Shown here in pieces: positions 8,601 to 18,474 of a stretch of DNA of 64,000 bases (positions are counted from its first letter, which is position 1; each line of letters opens with the position of its first letter). A program made the position numbers and the translations under genes. The stretch comes from Sphingopyxis lindanitolerans (GTDB lineage: Bacteria > Pseudomonadota > Alphaproteobacteria > Sphingomonadales > Sphingomonadaceae). Location: NCBI RefSeq assembly GCF_002993885.1, contig NZ_CM009578.1, positions 2,207,751 through 2,271,750 of the forward strand, given 5' to 3'. Under the pieces are notes generated by a model. The model saw nothing but the letters and a program-made list of their open reading frames with translations, had not been told where the DNA came from and ran no database searches.

Positions 8601-8914
8601 CAATCATCCTCGATCTTGAGTATCCGGCCGGTCCGGGCGTCGACTTCGACCTCGCGCACCCTGCCGCTTCGGGTGAGGATTTTCACCTCATATTTGAACC
8701 CGAAGGATTCGCGCTCGAGCTTGACCTTGAGCACGTCGCCCGGAACGCGTTCGGTCGCGATCGCCAGAACGCGCACGATCGGCAGGATTTCGCCGCGGGC
8801 CAGCGCCGCGCTGGCGGCGCGCTGATCGGCTTCGTCGTCCTTGTCGCTCGCGAGCGACAGGGCGGGGGTGGCGAGAGCGACCATCGCGGCCGCAAGCAGA
8901 TAGATTTTCTTCAT
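8600..8914 (-). CDS. PepSY-domain periplasmic protein
   Basis: A 104-residue exported protein: signal peptide MKKIYLLAAAMVALATPALS, then one small PepSY-type domain (about residues 30-104) ending in RSGRVREVEVDARTGRILKI, the typical strand-turn-strand of the family. The ATG at 8914 has a strong AGGGAGGG site; the upstream in-frame extension lacks conservation. It is first in an operon with the response regulator and kinase (1-base and 4-base overlaps). PepSY proteins next to OmpR/PhoP systems are common and may tune the sensor; that role is inferred. Confidence 0.82.
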   Translation of the reverse strand: MKKIYLLAAAMVALATPALSLASDKDDEADQRAASAALARGEILPIVRVLAIATERVPGDVLKVKLERESFGFKYEVKILTRSGRVREVEVDARTGRILKIEDD

Positions 8915-8937
8915 GGCCCTCCCTTGCCACAGGCGCG

Positions 8938-8955
8938 CTGACATCAAGCTGACAC
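8938..8955 (-). promoter_or_regulatory. Pho-box-like direct repeat in the PepSY-phytase divergent region (site B)
   Basis: Minus strand reads GTGTCAG-CTTG-ATGTCAG, again two TGTCAG cores 11 bases apart. It is 23 bases from the PepSY ATG and 124 bases from the phytase-like GTG. The distance to the phytase gene resembles that of site A to its receptor. The strand orientation points towards PepSY, so the target gene is uncertain. Confidence 0.5.
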
Positions 8956-9079
8956 CGGCTATCGATCCGATTTCCCCGGCGCCATATTTTCTCGACACAG
9001 GACATTGATGAAATATATTTTCTGATTTATACAGTATCGATAAATTTATTCCACACCTGTTCCACAAGGGAGAGAGCCT

Positions 9080-10309
9080 GTGAAGCCCATCCTGCTTTTA
9101 TCCGCCGCGCTGCTCGCGGCCTGCGCCGCGCCCGCGCCGGGTGCCGATGCGTCGTCCCCCGAACCGGGACCGCTGAAGCTCGAAAAAGTGGTGATGCTGA
9201 TGCGCCACGGCATTCGCCCGCCGACCAAACCGGCGGTGGTGCCGCCAGGCTATTCGCCTGAAAAATGGCCCGACTGGCCGGTCGATTTCGGCCTGCTGAC
9301 GCCGCGCGGCGCGGCGGGGGTCAAGCTGCTCGGCGAAAGCGACCGCCTCTATTTCGGCGGTCGCGGTCTGTTTCCGGACGGGTGCCCCGCCGCGGGCACG
9401 ATCGTCCTCAAGGCAAGTTACAAGGAACGCACGATCGCCACCGCGCAAAGCTGGGCCGCGGGCTTCATGCCCGGCTGCGCGACGGACGTCGCGCATCCCG
9501 CCAGTCCGGGCGATGACGCAATCTTTCACGGGCTCGACGGCGGCCCCGCCTCGTTCGACGGCAAGCGCGCGTTCGACGCCGCGCTCGCCCAGGCCCCCGA
9601 GGGCGGGCTGGCCGCCGAGACCGCGCGCTATCGCGGCGAACTGACCTTGCTGGCAAGGGTGCTGAACTGCGCGCTGCCCGCCTGTCCGCTGATCGCCGAG
9701 CCGAGCCGGCTGGTGGCGCAGCCGCACGATCGCCCCGATATCGAAGGCCCGCTCGACGTCGGATCGACCGCGAGCCAGACGCTCGTGCTCGAATATCTGG
9801 AGGGCAAGCCGATGGCGGAGGTCGGCTGGGGCCGGGTGAGCCGCGCCGAGATCGAGCAATTGCTGCGCTTTCATCCGCTCAAATTCCGATATTCGAACCG
9901 TCCGGGCTATATCGCCGCCGCCGCCGCCGCGCCGATCGTGCGCGAAATCGTCACGGCGCTCGGCGATCAGAGCCCGGCGCGGCTGACCTTGCTTGCCGGT
10001 CACGACACGAACGTCGCCGATCTCGGCGGCTTTTTCGACCTGCACTGGCAGGTGCCGAGCTATCCCGCCGACGAAGTCCCGCCGGGCAGCGCGCTGGGGT
10101 TCGAACTGGTCAGCAACGCAAAGGGCGACCGCTATGTCCGCGCCTTCTATCGCGCGCAGACGATGGACCAGCTCCGCAATCTCGAGCCGCTGGGGTCGGG
10201 CGACGCGCTGTTCCGCCGCTATCTCGCCATTCCCGGGTGCGGCAATTCGGCCGAGCCCACCGCATGTAGCTGGAGCGACTTCGCCCGGCTCGCCGCGCCG
10301 CGCGGATAA
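9080..10309 (+). CDS. Histidine acid phosphatase lipoprotein, phytase-like
   Basis: A 409-residue histidine phosphatase (branch 2, AppA/acid phosphatase group). The catalytic motif RHGIRPP has nucleophile H43, and the proton-donor motif GHDTN has H308-D309; HDTN is the phytase-like form. The N-terminus MKPILLLSAALLAAC has a lipobox with C15, so the enzyme should be anchored to a membrane facing the periplasm or outside. The GTG start is preceded by AAGGGAGAG. It releases phosphate from organic esters, with phytate the best guess given the inositol genes 7 kb away and the receptor/two-component context. Glucose-1-phosphatase or general acid phosphatase activity cannot be excluded. It converges on the next receptor with three bases between stops. 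Confidence 0.85.
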   Translation: MKPILLLSAALLAACAAPAPGADASSPEPGPLKLEKVVMLMRHGIRPPTKPAVVPPGYSPEKWPDWPVDFGLLTPRGAAGVKLLGESDRLYFGGRGLFPDGCPAAGTIVLKASYKERTIATAQSWAAGFMPGCATDVAHPASPGDDAIFHGLDGGPASFDGKRAFDAALAQAPEGGLAAETARYRGELTLLARVLNCALPACPLIAEPSRLVAQPHDRPDIEGPLDVGSTASQTLVLEYLEGKPMAEVGWGRVSRAEIEQLLRFHPLKFRYSNRPGYIAAAAAAPIVREIVTALGDQSPARLTLLAGHDTNVADLGGFFDLHWQVPSYPADEVPPGSALGFELVSNAKGDRYVRAFYRAQTMDQLRNLEPLGSGDALFRRYLAIPGCGNSAEPTACSWSDFARLAAPRG

Positions 10310-10312
10310 GGC

Positions 10313-12340
10313 TTATCCTCCGAAGCTGCGCTGGACGGTAAGCCCGACATAGCGCCCGCTGCGCAGCACGCGCAATTCGCGATAGCGCAGCGCGCTGTCG
10401 CCGCGGACACCGGCATAGATGTCGCGCGTCCGCGTCGCAGGACTGTCGGTCAGATTCTTGCCGAACAGGCGAAAGGTCCAGCGTGCGTCGGGACGATATT
10501 CGACGAACAGGTCGAGCCGCCCGGCCAGGCGGTCGGCCTCGACCTCCTCGACCTTGAACGCCGTTTCGGTGCGCGCGAAGGCAAAGCTGCCGCCCCAGCG
10601 CAGCTTCCACGCCGGAATATCGTGAGTCAGCGCGATCCGCGCTTCGACCGGAAGGTCGCCCGAGATGGGGCGGCGCTCGCCGGTCGAGGGATCGGTCGCC
10701 CGGCCGCGCCGCGCGACAAGGTCGGCGGTCACGACGACGCCCTTGGCGCCAATCCCGTCAAGCGGCCATTTCAGCGACGCTTCGACGATATCGCGCCGCG
10801 CCGCGCCGATATTGCCGACCGCGTCATAGACGGTCCCGTCGGCGACGACCGGCAATTGGTCGACCAGATCGGATATCCATTCGCGGCGCGCGGCGAGGGT
10901 GAAGGATCCGGCGCCGAAGCGGCGCTCGTAGGTCGCCTCGATGCGCCAGAGGCTGTCGGGCTCCAGATCGGCATTGCCGGCGCTGATCGTCCCGCTGGTC
11001 AGCGATGCGGCGCCGACGAAATCGCCGAAATCGAGCTGGCCGACCTCGCGCTCGACCAGCAGGCGCAGCGTCTGGTTCGGCGTCGGGGTCCAGATCAGCC
11101 GCGCGCGCGGTTTCCAGAAAGCGAGCGATTTGACGAGGTCGATGTCGCCCGTCTGCGACAGGCGCGACATTTCATATCGGATCCCCAATTCCGCCGTGAG
11201 CCGCGCATCGAGCGGTCGGCTCGCGGTCGCGAAGAATTCGGCGCGATGCTCGGCAACCCGGACATTGGCCTGGGGCAGCAGCACGGGGTCGCCATCCTCG
11301 ATCAGCGCGTTGCGGCTGTCGAGAATGTTGATCGCCCCCTCGGCGCCGATCTCGATCGCCCAATCGCCCCGATGATGGCGGAGTGCGGCGCGCAGAATCG
11401 CCTCGCTGGCGTTCGCGCGTTCGTCGGAGAGGCTGCTTTCCGACGCGCTCGTCTCGCGGTCGATGCCGACCGTCGCCACCGATCGATAGCTTCCGACCAG
11501 TTCGAGGTCGTTCGCCGCGCCGAGCGCGCGTTCGTAGCGAAGCCCCCCTTCCCAGGTGCGCGCATGTTCGCGCTCGCTGCCGGTGATCGCATCGGGGGCG
11601 GGGAAGGTGACGGCATAGGCGATGTCGGCGAATTTCCGCTTGTCCTGGACCAGCCCGTTGAGGCGAAGCGTGCCGCCGAACAGCGGCTGGCGATAGGCGA
11701 GCGTCGCCTGCGCGATATCGGCGCCCTCGGGCTGCGCATAGCGGGCGAGACGCAGCGGCGCGCCGTCGCTCGCGAAGCGGTTGCGGACCCCGAAGCCATG
11801 TTCGTCGTCGATCTCGCGATAGACGGTCCCGAACAGGTCGAGCACCCGGCCGTGTCCATCGACCGTCGCCTGCGCCGAAAAGCGGGGGCCGCGGCGCCCG
11901 TGACGATAGAGCGCCTGCTCGGCCTCGATCCGGCCGCTGATCGTGCCGGCTTTCGCCAGCACGACATTGGCGAGCAGCGCATAGCCCTGCATGTCGTGGC
12001 TGGCCGACCCGGCGCGGATCAGCTCGATCCGCGCGACGCGCGCCGCGGGAATGCGTTTCAGGATCGCGCCCAGCGTGTCGGTCTTTCCAGCCGGGCGCTG
12101 ACCGTCGATCAGGACATTGCCCGCCGCCCCCGAATAGCCGCGCACGTCGCCATCGCCCTCGACGAGCGTGAAGCCCGGGAGCAGCGCCACCATTTCATAG
12201 GCGTTCGACGGCTGCGTGCGGTCAAAGAAATGCTTGTCATAGGTCGCGGCCTGCCCGCCCGCGCCCTCCTGTCCGGCGGCGGGCAGCGGCGCCGCGGCGC
12301 CGATCCACAGCAGCAAAGCGATACGAACGCCATATGTCAC
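10313..12340 (-). CDS. TonB-dependent receptor-like outer-membrane protein
   Basis: A 675-residue outer-membrane protein with a signal peptide (cut after PLPAAGQ, about residue 24). A plug domain (about 45-130) contains LLPGFTLVEGDGDVRGYSG and NVLIDGQRPAGK, then a long beta-barrel. The plug opens directly with a YDKHFFDRT segment and I see no clear TonB box, and the C-terminus ends SFGG rather than F. It may be a receptor variant, or be fed by TonB through a cryptic box. It is encoded tail-to-tail with the phytase-like gene and head-to-head with a urea transporter. A Pho-box-like pair lies 85 bases upstream. A role in uptake of phosphate esters or nitrogenous products is inferred. Confidence 0.75.
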   Translation of the reverse strand: MTYGVRIALLLWIGAAAPLPAAGQEGAGGQAATYDKHFFDRTQPSNAYEMVALLPGFTLVEGDGDVRGYSGAAGNVLIDGQRPAGKTDTLGAILKRIPAARVARIELIRAGSASHDMQGYALLANVVLAKAGTISGRIEAEQALYRHGRRGPRFSAQATVDGHGRVLDLFGTVYREIDDEHGFGVRNRFASDGAPLRLARYAQPEGADIAQATLAYRQPLFGGTLRLNGLVQDKRKFADIAYAVTFPAPDAITGSEREHARTWEGGLRYERALGAANDLELVGSYRSVATVGIDRETSASESSLSDERANASEAILRAALRHHRGDWAIEIGAEGAINILDSRNALIEDGDPVLLPQANVRVAEHRAEFFATASRPLDARLTAELGIRYEMSRLSQTGDIDLVKSLAFWKPRARLIWTPTPNQTLRLLVEREVGQLDFGDFVGAASLTSGTISAGNADLEPDSLWRIEATYERRFGAGSFTLAARREWISDLVDQLPVVADGTVYDAVGNIGAARRDIVEASLKWPLDGIGAKGVVVTADLVARRGRATDPSTGERRPISGDLPVEARIALTHDIPAWKLRWGGSFAFARTETAFKVEEVEADRLAGRLDLFVEYRPDARWTFRLFGKNLTDSPATRTRDIYAGVRGDSALRYRELRVLRSGRYVGLTVQRSFGG

Positions 12341-12425
12341 GCGCGGGGCCCCTTCGGCAGGCGGGTGCCATCCCCGCTCTCCGCAGCCCTATCGGCCAGG
12401 CGCGCTGACAATTGCGCCGCGATCG

Positions 12426-12443
12426 GCGTCAGCCTTTTGTCAG
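12426..12443 (+). promoter_or_regulatory. Pho-box-like direct repeat in the receptor-urea transporter divergent region (site C)
   Basis: Plus strand reads GCGTCAG-CCTT-TTGTCAG, two cores 11 bases apart, one of them with a mismatch. A lone CTGACA lies at 12405-12410. The pair is 132 bases upstream of the urea transporter ATG and 85 bases upstream of the receptor ATG. Confidence 0.45.
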
Positions 12444-12575
12444 CTTCGCGGGATGGGGCGGGCAGGCCCTGCCGACGAACGGTGCCGCCCCTTCCCATCC
12501 GTCGCTTTTGCCGTCTACGATAGGAAGGGTGCACGCCGGGGCAGCGGCGCGGCGTCACTCGGGGAGCTTTCGGCG

Positions 12576-13571
12576 ATGGCGACATATTTTTCAGCGACGG
12601 GGCTGACCGACAACGACAAGGATCCGCTGCCCGCCCCGCTGCGCTTCCTCGATCATCTGCTGCGCGGTGTCGGCCAGGTAATGTTACAGAACAACAGCTA
12701 TGCCGGACTGCTCTTCCTGGTCGGGATTTTCTATCATTCGCCGCTCTTCGGATCGGCCGTGTTGATCGGAACCGGAGTGAGCACGGCCACCGCCATGCTG
12801 CTGGGCGTCGATCGCAGGCTGGTGCGGGCGGGGATGTTTGGTTTCAATGGCGGGCTCGTCGCCGTCGCCCTGCTCACCTTCCTGCAACCCAATGCGCTGA
12901 CCTGGGCCTTGCTGGTCTTCACCGCCGCCTGTTCGACAATCGTTATGGCCGCGATGCTGCGCTTGCTCGCCGTCTGGAAGCTGCCCGTGCTGACCGCCCC
13001 GTTCGTCTTCATCTCGTGGTGCGTCTTCCTCGCCACCGCACGCTTCGGCCGGCTTGAGTCCACCCATCTTTTGCCGACCGCGGGACTTCCCAAGGCGGTA
13101 ACGGTCGAAGGCGTGGTAACGGCATCGACGATCGGGGAGGGCCTGTTCAATGGCATCGCGCAGGTCTTTTTTCAGGGCAATCTCGTCACCGGCCTGATCT
13201 TTGCGATCGGCCTCCTCATCGCTTCGCGGGTCGCCTGTGCGGCGGCCTTGGCGGGATCGCTGATCGGTCTCCTCGTCGCCTGGGGCATGGGTGCTGCCGA
13301 ACCGGCGATCCGATCGGGCGCGTTCGGTTATAATGGCGTACTTGTCGCCGTCGCGCTGGGCAGCAGTTTCTTCGCGCTCGACAGGCGCTCGCTTGCCTAT
13401 GCGCTGCTCGCGGCGATCGCCACCCCGCTGGTGTTCGCAGGCGTTTCGGCCGCGCTGGAGCCGCTGGGCATCCCCGCGCTGACCTTTCCCTTCGTGCTCG
13501 TCACATGGCTGTTCCTGCTCGCGGCCGCGCTCTTCCCCTCGCTACGGCCCGCGACCGATTCGGGGGTCTGA
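12576..13571 (+). CDS. Urea transporter (UT family)
   Basis: A 331-residue polytopic inner-membrane protein with about ten hydrophobic segments arranged as two homologous halves. Each half carries the family pattern: GMFGFNGGLVAVAL with LTAPFVFISW in the first, and GAFGYNGVLVAVALG with LTFPFVLVTW in the second. These match SLC14-type urea channels, which pass urea down its gradient. The ATG at 12576 follows GGGGAG; a longer frame to 12453 is not supported. No urease genes are in the window. Shared control with the neighbouring receptor is possible. Confidence 0.85.
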   Translation: MATYFSATGLTDNDKDPLPAPLRFLDHLLRGVGQVMLQNNSYAGLLFLVGIFYHSPLFGSAVLIGTGVSTATAMLLGVDRRLVRAGMFGFNGGLVAVALLTFLQPNALTWALLVFTAACSTIVMAAMLRLLAVWKLPVLTAPFVFISWCVFLATARFGRLESTHLLPTAGLPKAVTVEGVVTASTIGEGLFNGIAQVFFQGNLVTGLIFAIGLLIASRVACAAALAGSLIGLLVAWGMGAAEPAIRSGAFGYNGVLVAVALGSSFFALDRRSLAYALLAAIATPLVFAGVSAALEPLGIPALTFPFVLVTWLFLLAAALFPSLRPATDSGV

Positions 13572-13828
13572 CCGCTCGATGGCGCGAATAGGAACGCGGC
13601 ACGGTCAGGCCGACCTGCTTGCAAAGATCGCAGGCGCCTTGCCCTTATAGCCTCGATATCAAGGAAGAATTTGGCGCACCGCGACCGGCGAAGATGAGCA
13701 TTACGGTTTCGCCATTGCACTCTAGGTTGCGCAACGCGTCCTGCGCGGTTCTGTGCTTCAAGGCACGAACGTCCGAAATGGGGTGGGAACCGGACGTTTT
13801 GGAGCAACTTCATTTTGACCGGTTTGAG

Positions 13829-14710
13829 TTACCAAATCCTCTTGGCGACCATGCCACCAAAGATTGACACCGACAGGCCGATCGCACCGAGCACAAGCCA
13901 AAGCATGTTGAAATTCGAATAGGAAACTTGGCGAGCTTCCTGCGGGTTTGAGCGCAAGTAATAGACCTTTTCCTGCTCGCCCACTTCGAACAGGCCGTTT
14001 CCATAAATAGAGTTCACCCGATAAACGACCCCATCGACCTCGTATTGCAGGACACCCATTTTACTTTGGTGATCGAGAGATTGTTCTGGGTTCACGTATG
14101 TCGCCATGGTGGCAATCCCATCTCGCCGAAATCGCTGATCATCCTGAAGCCCGGTAATCGCGGCGAACAAAGCACCCGCTCCCCAAATCGCGAAGAAAGC
14201 ACGAGCAAACAAGAAGGTGCGGTTCTTTCGTGGGCTGGCATTCTCTTTGAGCTCGCGATCACCCGGCACCGTAACGCGAGAACCGATCGCTCGCTCGAAC
14301 GCCTTCTCGTCATGCAGCACCACCTCTACCGGCGCGGGGCCGCCGCGAGTGAATTCGATTCGTAGTGCCTTTTGGAATAGCGAGGACACCGGTTTCACAG
14401 AGGCAACGGCGCCAACCGGCACCTTGATATCCAGTCCGTAAATCTCAGGCAGAAACATGAGGTTGAACGGAAATTGAGGCGTTATGATCAACTTCCCTTT
14501 TCGCACCGCTACGAGAATACATCGGCTAGCGCCGCCAATCTTGGACAATGGGCTCTTGAGCGATCGTCCAGAGCATCCCTTCTCACCGAACTCAGCGTCG
14601 TCAGGCAGCCGGGGAAAAATGGGCTCGCCCTTCGAGCGACGATACCAGATGGAAACTACCACAAAACCAAGAATCCACAGAAAGGGAGTGAAGAAAATCC
14701 ATTGGGGCAT
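13829..14710 (-). CDS. Membrane protein with DUF3592-like domain
   Basis: A 293-residue protein of unknown function. TM segments are near residues 3-22, 165-185 and 265-290. The cytosolic or lumenal middle part (about 40-150) has a beta-rich PH-like look. The C-terminal part (GIATMATYVNPEQ, LQYEVDGVVYRVN, EQEKVYYLRSNPQEAR) matches the beta sandwich of DUF3592 proteins, which sits between two TM helices. An in-frame GTG at 14716 has a better-spaced AGAGG site than the ATG and may be the true start. Lower GC than its surroundings suggests transfer. It is alone in its direction. Confidence 0.6.
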   Translation of the reverse strand: MPQWIFFTPFLWILGFVVVSIWYRRSKGEPIFPRLPDDAEFGEKGCSGRSLKSPLSKIGGASRCILVAVRKGKLIITPQFPFNLMFLPEIYGLDIKVPVGAVASVKPVSSLFQKALRIEFTRGGPAPVEVVLHDEKAFERAIGSRVTVPGDRELKENASPRKNRTFLFARAFFAIWGAGALFAAITGLQDDQRFRRDGIATMATYVNPEQSLDHQSKMGVLQYEVDGVVYRVNSIYGNGLFEVGEQEKVYYLRSNPQEARQVSYSNFNMLWLVLGAIGLSVSIFGGMVAKRIW

Positions 14711-14716
14711 CGTCAC

Positions 14717-15473
14717 ATCATACCTCTTTTCCGTCGCGACGCTCGCATCGATGGCTCTGGTTCGGTTGTGGCTACTTCCCAAGATTGCGCAACGTCCGCA
14801 ACCGGTCGTTCCAACCATTCGCAGGGGAAGGGTTTAGTGTCCAGAAGGGGAGCGGCGAGGGCAAATTTAGGAGGGCGAGATAAAAGAGCCGCCAGCTTTG
14901 GGTGCGTTTCGAACGGTATTTCAGTAGTTTGCGCGTATGGCACTAATTTTGGCTTGCCGTACGCTCCTGGCTTTTCTCCTTACATTTGAGATATCTACGA
15001 TCTGGCATCGACGTCATCTGGGTCAGCGAGACGATATGGCCGTGGAACTGCTTCCCTAGGATACCACGACCCGCGCGCAACTTGGCGACGTCGACTTAGC
15101 GCCTGCTGTCAGTCATCGCGGATTGGCTGGCGATCGCCCGAAAGCGGACATGACTGCCGATAGGTTTCAAAGGCCGAGTCTGGGACATTTCTGCCGCTCC
15201 CCGGCGACCCATCGAACGGCAGGTCCTGTCAAATGCCGACGTTCAGCGTTTGCTCCACAGGTGTCGTCGGCAGACTGAAATTGGACCGAAAGCGGATTGT
15301 CAGCTTCGGCCGAAGGCGGCCATCCAATTATCGACTTAGTTGCCTCTGCGATGGGGTGACGACTTTACGGAAGCGGACAATTTAGAAAGACGTTCGAAGT
15401 TGCGGCGAATAGCCCGCCAAGCTAGACTTGACCTTCACAAGCGCGATAGGGATCGCGATTAAAGGGGGACTAT
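14717..15473. other. Non-coding stretch with short repeats
   Basis: About 750 bases without a convincing gene; the open frames here are short and lack ribosome sites. A short motif, CGAAAGCGGA, recurs near 15140 and 15290, and a related GGAAGCGGACA near 15370, as in degraded mobile DNA. The last bases hold AAAGGGGGA, the ribosome site of the next gene. Confidence 0.5.
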
Positions 15474-16144
15474 ATGGCATCGCACCCGTACATCTCTGGC
15501 CCAAGAAACGTCTCGCAGATGATTGCGTATTTGCGGAAGAATTTCCCCGCGACGGTTACATCAGAGACCGTTAAGAAGTTTGGGCTGGCCTCGAACAACG
15601 AGAGCTACGTCATCAATGCGCTACAGTTTCTCGGATTGATCGACGAGGAAGGCAAGCGCACCACGGAGGGCCATGACATCCTCGTGCTCTCGGACGACAA
15701 GTTCCCTGCAGCTTTCGAAGGGCTGGTCAAAAAGGCGTACAGCGACCTGTTTGAGATAAGGGGCGAGGACGCTTGGACAATGACCAAGAGCGAGCTCACT
15801 GGCTATTTTCGGACGACCGACAAGACCAGCGAGGTCATCGGGGGCGCCAGGCAGGCGTCTTCCAAGTGTTCCGGTCCCTCGCCGGTCATGAGAGCGGGGA
15901 TGACAAGTCGGCGGCAAAGTCGCCCGCCAAGGCTCGTCAAAGCAGGGCGAAGGCGGCCCCTCCTCAGTCCAAAGCGAAGCCGACCGCGCCCAATGAGACC
16001 AAGGTGGAAGTAGGGCTGGGATCATCCGAAGGCCGCAAGGATATGGCGCTGACAGTGCGGATCGAAATCAACCTGCCTGCCAACGGATCCAAAGAGACCT
16101 ACGACAACATCTTCAAGAGCATCCGAGCGAACCTCTATGTCTAG
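15474..16144 (+). pseudogene. DUF5343-family protein, frameshifted
   Basis: The start has a strong AGGGGGA site. Residues 1-123 (PYISGPRNVSQMIAYLRKNFP ... ELTGYFRTTDKTSEVIG) match the conserved DUF5343 domain, which looks like a winged helix. At the five-G run 15840-15844 the frame is lost and would end at 16013. The family sequence resumes in another frame (RQAGVFQVF from 15845) through an Ala/Lys-rich linker to MALTVRIEINLPANGSKETY and stops at 16144. One missing base explains it. The resumed stop overlaps the next gene's ATG by eight bases, as expected for a coupled pair, so the split is recent, a sequencing error or programmed. Function unknown. Confidence 0.8.
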
Positions 16145-16610
16145 CCCCCTCGCGGCCTTCGAGCGAATTGTCAGGGCTGCAAGCGAGCTTGGCTACGGGT
16201 CGGAGGAAGATGGCGAGCAGTCTCATCCTTTTGACGAGCGCAACATTCACCCCGAACTCGGCAAGGTCTCGCTCAAGCTCTTCAACAATGGGCACTACTC
16301 TCAAGCGACCTTTGAGGCGTTTAAATATCTCGATAATCAGGTGAAGAAGCTTTCTGGCATCAACGAAAGCGGCCAGAAGTTAATGATGGCTGCTTTCACT
16401 GACTCAAACCCAAAAATCCGCCTGACCCCTCTCTCCACACAGAGCGAGATTGATGAGCAGCTCGGCTACAGGTTCATCTTTGCGGGCTCCATGTCAGCGA
16501 TCCGGAACCCGCGCGGCCATGACATTACGACGGACCCTATCGATCGATGCCTCGATCATTTGTCGTTCGCATCGGTCCTTCTTCGAAGGCTGGAGGACAG
16601 GCAGCCCTAG
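16137..16610 (+). CDS. TIGR02391 (Ymh) family protein with HEPN-like motif
   Basis: A 157-residue protein. The segment LGKVSLKLFNNGHYSQATFEAFK (about residues 41-63) and the end AIRNPRGHD (122-129) are the hallmarks of the TIGR02391/Ymh family, found sporadically near phage, plasmid and restriction loci. R123-N-P-R-G-H128 fits the R-x4-6-H active site of HEPN ribonucleases, so an RNase toxin or effector role is a fair hypothesis. It starts inside the end of the DUF5343 frame (8-base overlap), so the two are co-translated and probably act together. It lies just before the island recombinase. Confidence 0.75.
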   Translation: MSSPLAAFERIVRAASELGYGSEEDGEQSHPFDERNIHPELGKVSLKLFNNGHYSQATFEAFKYLDNQVKKLSGINESGQKLMMAAFTDSNPKIRLTPLSTQSEIDEQLGYRFIFAGSMSAIRNPRGHDITTDPIDRCLDHLSFASVLLRRLEDRQP

Positions 16611-16684
16611 ATGAACGCTGGTTCGGCGATCTTTTCGACGAGCTATTTTCCCCGCCCAATTGACCTGACCTTACGGAGATTGCC

Positions 16685-18375
<1,691 letters not shown>

Positions 18376-18474
18376 CGGTAGAGCGCGGCCTCTAGCAAGA
18401 GCGCGGCGCGCCAGCAATGGCCTATCGACCGCGCCGCGCGGATATGCGAAGCGGGCGATGAAGCGGGGAGATCC

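Noticed and set aside
14474..14989. Possible gene on the plus strand opposite the DUF3592-like gene
   Set aside because: No ribosome site and no recognisable family; it overlaps a better-supported gene.
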